A DNA stretch of 64,000 bases from M3007 sp044226205 (lineage in GTDB: Bacteria > Bacteroidota > Bacteroidia > Chitinophagales > Saprospiraceae). The stretch covers positions 11,897 through 75,896 of the forward strand of contig JBGAHL010000027.1 in the NCBI GenBank assembly GCA_044226205.1. The letters are read 5' to 3'. The notes under the pieces were generated by a model that saw only the letters and a list, made by a program, of their open reading frames with translations, had not been told where the DNA came from and searched no databases. Position numbers and translations under genes: made by a program. Positions 63,801 to 64,000 of this stretch are shown one piece after another (position 1 is the stretch's first letter; each line of letters starts with the position of its first letter).

Positions 63801-64000
63801 CGCAACTGCTGGCCGTTTGCGCAGCAGGGCAGGTAAATGTGGGTGCAAGATTGTCTGCAACGCTCACCGTGGCGACACATACGGAGGCATTGCCCGCGTC
63901 GTCGGTCACCGTCAGCGTCACGTTTTGATCGCCCAGGTCGGTGCAGTCGAATGCCGATACGTCGATCGTCCGGGTTTCGATGCCGCAATTGTCGTTGCTG
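57829..64000 (-). CDS. Giant HYR-repeat/dockerin surface protein with T9SS sorting domain (N-terminus off right edge)
   Basis: About 2057 codons visible; the frame is open to the window edge (VSAFDCTDLGDQNVTLTVTD precedes the first internal GTG), so the N-terminus is missing. The visible part is many HYR/Ig-like repeats of about 75-110 residues with the DNCG / V(T/S)VTDAAGN(A/x)xxC pattern, four cysteines per unit suggesting disulfide-stapled domains. Near the C-terminus is a dockerin I-like pair (STFDLVLISKHILGTDPLNS and VTTFDILELRKLILGIYTEL) with Asp/Asn calcium ligands, then a cohesin-like strand region, then a T9SS type A sorting domain (LYQNQPNPWLNHTQIGFHLP). A surface adhesin or scaffold (inference). 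Confidence 0.93.
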   Translation of the reverse strand, partial: SNDNCGIETRTIDVSAFDCTDLGDQNVTLTVTDDAGNASVCVATVSVADNLAPTFTCPAAQTASSCDALVPDLTALVTDETDNCGVASVTQNPVAGTDFGNASGGSIDVTITVSDASGNTATCVVSVTIDDDTAPVFANCPTNMVMVANDPDQCSGKINWTAPVATDNCGAVTVTQTAGPLSGTVVPVGAPATITYTATDAAGNAANCVFQIQVVDTQLPEFDADIVMPGDITVNCGQIPPPFVLTNSDVHDNCTTSQNLVISFMEMSTPNAPNPCGNTNFSLTRTWKVTDAAGNMLVHEQHITVLDTQAPIAVCQNITVTLNDLGQVTITPLQINNGSSDNCIPAQSLNLALNQTLFTCANLGENTVTLTVTDACGNFATCTAVVTVLQGNAPCAPQYDVEGSDPCVCLNNATNLDNGQFSEFIQIKSLANQTWMIQSVTNLYSAASPNPPAAPLPVSAGTLLTPGNLDGVNNDGDGLTDEADENIYYTFLGRHVDGIGYSATFVNNLNQSLVIANKCYYPTPVFGNLGTDPFCLNTPPFAIDVHDANGAQGVVTQITVNGMATNIFDAAALGEGIHTVTAIFDAADAQPFTVVNGQTVAGSDAAAKADPGCEQKVSIYVQIVGTPSSLVCNDLVHVSLDADCEETIGPDDVLEGTYYCFDDYIVEVDKTPPYGNGPWEPAHFTAADLGKTYAYHVVHAIGGNICWGNIKIEDKLAPALDCPNDITIACSESTDVSHTGNVAIEDCSTTTTQIDDEIVNNGDCSDPRQIITRTFIVTDAWGNQSTCSQTITVLPFDLDDVIFPDDITIDCEALYNNPNATAPANTGNPSINGASITGSVLCDSKVNYTDTYYDGCEGTFTILRVWSVLSDCLPVGPNNPVAHTQRIEVEDVHGPQFACPPAVTVSTDPFNCCATAALPDMIVSEGCSNISDLEAKVTGTNPANGNIITFTVPGYLTDFPGNNYWTPDTLAVFDYTSCLPLGDYTVRYTASDQCGNVSTCQFVLTVADLVPPVVACQEVTQVSIGAGGQVEVLASSFDSDTYDNCCLDSLLVRRMGTICGDTIPDDFDPSVFFCCDDIGDTVQVIMRATDCHGNYNECMIQVLVEDKVKPVCSAPANTTVSCENFDPSLWAYGYATGQDNCCLDTITVQNNYSLFDTVCNRGTITRTFRVFDCAGQSSQCTQRVFVNYQQDYFVKFPNDVIVTVCDGTGNFGEPSFFGEDCELLGVSFEDAVFTVVPDACFKIERTWTIINWCTYNTNLPCVYIPNPNPNPVTNSSQNLPGPIVSAPGTPAPWAPTKAKVNPTDAQQLDYSVFYAGGTYTDYSNNQTVTVPGIVSTNCLVYKQIIKVIDTQDPVVENCPDSLVEICDLTVNNQQLWNENYWWDAVTEGHDLCEGPTDVSITTTDACTGASVNIRYLLFLDTDGDGVMETVVSSTNLPAAGTINYGNASNPNFSGGEVRTYDERGVPANQKYNFAIQTALSGNKKVATLKWNTQAAPNTYVTPELPYGAHKIKWIVEDGCGNETVCEYAFEVKDCKAPTVVCYNGLSVNIMATGMIQLWATDFLNYAEDNCTPPTPYTAGDKLRYAIRKSGQGTGFPVDAQGQPITSVTFTCDEIGTQPVELWAMDLAGNAAYCETYVIVQDPDGICSPNGNATVAGFLETEPLAGADGVEDASIDLQGSHPALPPVSMFDLSNNQGYYAFGNALPLGSDYTVTPVKDDNPMNGVSTFDLVLISKHILGTDPLNSPYKIIAADANKSNSVTTFDILELRKLILGIYTELPNNTSWRFLDEGFAFSDPTNPFYNIPFAENVSVGDIQSNHIDDNFVGVKIGDVNGSVIANATQQAEDRSSDTMLLDVEDREVKAGDVFEVTFRTAEQVQGFQFTMNLNGLTVEDIVKSDKVGADNFGVFQHALTASIDGAAAFTVRFRAEKAGKLSEMLQLSSQITRAEAYNQNGQNLDVALRFSGKTIAGVGFELYQNQPNPWLNHTQIGFHLPQAATATLTVYDETGRVLFTQKGDFAKGYNAISLDRNLINTTSVLYYRLETATDSAVKKMIQTR

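Overview
This window comes from the chromosome of a Bacteroidota bacterium, most likely a Saprospiria-type gliding or filamentous marine or sludge organism. The evidence is the type IX secretion (T9SS) and gliding repertoire (GldD lipoprotein, a PorV/PorQ-like barrel, a DUF4835/PorD-type protein, GldN-like proteins, many cargo proteins with C-terminal sorting domains), the Bacteroidota -7 promoter box TAnnTTTG repeated ahead of genes on both strands, starts without clear Shine-Dalgarno sequences, and typical families (DUF1573, DUF3109, DUF4835, choice-of-anchor B). The taxon is inferred from protein families only.

Layout. 1-3.5 kb: partial beta-propeller-like secreted protein and a DsbD-type thiol-disulfide transporter. 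3.8-8 kb: rpmH, rnpA, a CAU tRNA, a membrane-anchored DNA/RNA endonuclease, gldD and a long XRE/ImmA-IrrE regulator. 8-14.6 kb: GH28 glycosidase coupled to a choice-of-anchor B T9SS cargo, a PorV-like barrel, a GH1 beta-glucosidase behind a probable small RNA or attenuated leader, and a Crp/Fnr regulator. 15-18.5 kb: a large SprB-like cargo with a type B sorting domain. 18.6-24.2 kb: DUF2795, queA, typA, a TSUP exporter behind a well-folded RNA leader, DUF1573 and tRNA-Leu(CAA). 24.2-29.6 kb: hscB, rseP, and the conserved bamD-rpoZ-coaBC-DUF4835 cluster. 29.8-33.7 kb: an orphan paaA, two tandem internally duplicated GldN-like proteins and slyD. 33.9-40.8 kb: kup, a TPR/LytS-type histidine kinase, a PiT phosphate transporter and a phosphate-selective porin. 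40.8-47.7 kb: a large helical unknown protein, a small unknown beta-rich protein, a C25-like (gingipain-fold) cargo, yidD, a PaaE-type reductase and DUF3109. 47.7-57.4 kb: a beta-barrel, a stand-alone LanB-like dehydratase/peptide-ligase homologue, an M43 metalloprotease, an S9 oligopeptidase lipoprotein, a secreted cyanophycinase-like S51 protein and mgtE. 57.8-64 kb: a giant HYR-repeat/dockerin T9SS cargo running off the right edge.

How it works together: much of the window is envelope business. Cell-surface proteins (propeller, SprB-like, C25-like, M43, S51, HYR giant) are exported by Sec and T9SS; GldD, the PorV-like barrel, the DUF4835 protein and BamD are parts of the export and outer-membrane machinery; phosphate, potassium, magnesium and sulfur-anion transporters serve ion supply. 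There is no CRISPR array, prophage, transposase or restriction system visible. The least conventional items are the stand-alone LanB-like enzyme, the tandem double-GldN proteins, the folded RNA leader ahead of the TSUP gene, and the terminator-ended, structured non-coding stretches at 12.3-12.7 kb and 43.0-43.5 kb.
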